From Streptomyces sp. ML-6 (GTDB lineage Bacteria > Actinomycetota > Actinomycetes > Streptomycetales > Streptomycetaceae), in assembly GCF_030116705.1 (NCBI RefSeq), contig NZ_JAOTIK010000001.1, forward strand, positions 4,678,501-4,742,500: a stretch of 64,000 nucleotides of DNA. The letters run 5' to 3'. The notes beneath the pieces were generated by a model. That model searched no databases. It had not been told where the DNA came from and saw nothing but the letters and a program-made list of their open reading frames with translations. Within the stretch, counting starts at the first letter, position 1. Each line of letters begins with the position of its first letter. Below, one piece after another: positions 63,337 through 64,000 of this stretch. Made by a program: the position numbers and the translations under genes.

Positions 63337-64000
63337 GTGCTCACCGCGTTCGCCCGGGCGTTCAAGACGCCCGACCTGCGCAAGAAGCTGCTCTTCACGC
63401 TCGGCATCATCGTGATCTATCGCCTCGGGGCGCATATCCCGGTACCGGGAGTGAGCTACGAGAATGTCCAGATTTGTGTCGATCAGGCCAGTAAGGGCAA
63501 TAACAGCCTCTTCGGCCTGGTGAACATGTTCAGCGGTGGTGCACTGCTGCAGATCACGATCTTCGCGCTCGGCATCATGCCGTACATCACGGCCAGCATC
63601 ATCCTTCAGCTGCTGACCGTCGTCATCCCCCGACTCGAGGCGCTCAAGAAGGAGGGGCAGTCCGGCCAGGCCAAGATCACGCAGTACACGCGTTATCTGA
63701 CCGTCGCGCTCGCCATCCTCCAGGGCACCGGCCTGGTGGCCACCGCCACCAGCGGTGCGCTCTTCAGCGGCTGCCCGGTCGCCGACCAGATCGTCCCCGA
63801 CCAGTCGATCTTCACCACCATCGTGATGGTCGTCACGATGACCGCGGGCACTGCGGCCGTCATGTGGCTCGGTGAGCTCATCACCGACCGCGGCATCGGC
63901 AACGGCATGTCGATCCTGATGTTCATCTCGATCGCCGCCAGCTTCCCCGGCGCCCTGTGGGCCATCAAGACCAGCGGCAAGCTGGCCGACGGCTGGATCG
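63337..64000 (+). CDS. secY: Preprotein translocase subunit SecY, N-terminal part (partial)
   Basis: Channel subunit of the Sec translocon; 221 codons are visible before the window ends. GTG start (VLTAFARAFKTPDLRKKLL) with AGGAGG 6 bases upstream. TM1 (IIVIYRLGAHIPVPG), the plug region, FALGIMPYITASIILQLL (TM2) and later helices to TM5 are present. It is the conserved gene after rplO. Confidence 0.97.
   Translation, partial: MLTAFARAFKTPDLRKKLLFTLGIIVIYRLGAHIPVPGVSYENVQICVDQASKGNNSLFGLVNMFSGGALLQITIFALGIMPYITASIILQLLTVVIPRLEALKKEGQSGQAKITQYTRYLTVALAILQGTGLVATATSGALFSGCPVADQIVPDQSIFTTIVMVVTMTAGTAAVMWLGELITDRGIGNGMSILMFISIAASFPGALWAIKTSGKLADGWI

Overview
The window is a stretch of a Streptomyces chromosome. 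The evidence is very high GC, frequent GTG and one TTG start, tRNA genes without encoded CCA, and the actinobacterial order rpmG - MaoC pair - murB - aspC - tRNA-Trp - secE - nusG - rplK - rplA - rplJ - rplL - rpoB - rpoC - rpsL - rpsG - fusA - tuf - S10/spc genes - secY. Genes face both ways in the accessory parts but are all on the + strand in the core ribosomal parts.

Layout. 1-9.2 kb: end of a complex I cluster (nuoM end, nuoN), mscL, an HtpX-type protease, a YccF membrane protein, an alkylation-repair pair (AlkB-like, ogt), yajQ, tRNA-Tyr, a DUF523 protein, an NAD(P)-binding protein and an amidohydrolase-like protein lacking two metal ligands. 9.5-16.8 kb: tRNA-Thr, tRNA-Met, rpmG, two MaoC/HadAB-type dehydratases, a murB that looks leaderless, a divergent NmrA-like/TetR pair with twin operators, add, aspC, tRNA-Trp and secE. 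16.9-29.7 kb: nusG, the L11/L1 and L10/L7-L12 genes and rpoBC, with intrinsic terminators, recognisable promoters and an L10 leader.

29.7-36.5 kb is the most interesting part: a minus-strand island between rpoC and rpsL. In transcription order it encodes a Crp-like regulator, a class III nucleotide cyclase, a STAND/NLR-like protein with a degenerate P-loop, an SPFH/coiled-coil-like protein, a Pycsar-type three-TM effector (PycTM) and an M48 membrane protease. The cyclase C-terminus and the NLR-like N-terminus share a nearly identical Gly/Asn-rich motif of about 22 residues. That is the arrangement known for bacterial amyloid signalling motifs. A CRP-type palindrome lies just upstream of the cyclase. 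I read this as an NLR-coupled, Pycsar-like conflict or defence operon.

36.8-41.2 kb is the str operon (rpsL, rpsG, fusA, tuf). 41.4-52.7 kb is a second accessory island: a MerR-sliding-clamp fusion, a PIG-L pseudogene fragment, a secreted trypsin, an intact PIG-L protein, a truncated Rpn-like gene, an XRE/DUF397 pair, a GNAT enzyme and an RNA-repair operon. That operon has an RNA ligase-kinase and an MJ1316-EEP-nucleotidyltransferase gene broken by two single-base frameshifts. 53.4-64 kb is the merged S10/spc ribosomal protein cluster, ending in a truncated secY. The rpsL and rpsJ leaders share a 25-nt hairpin element.
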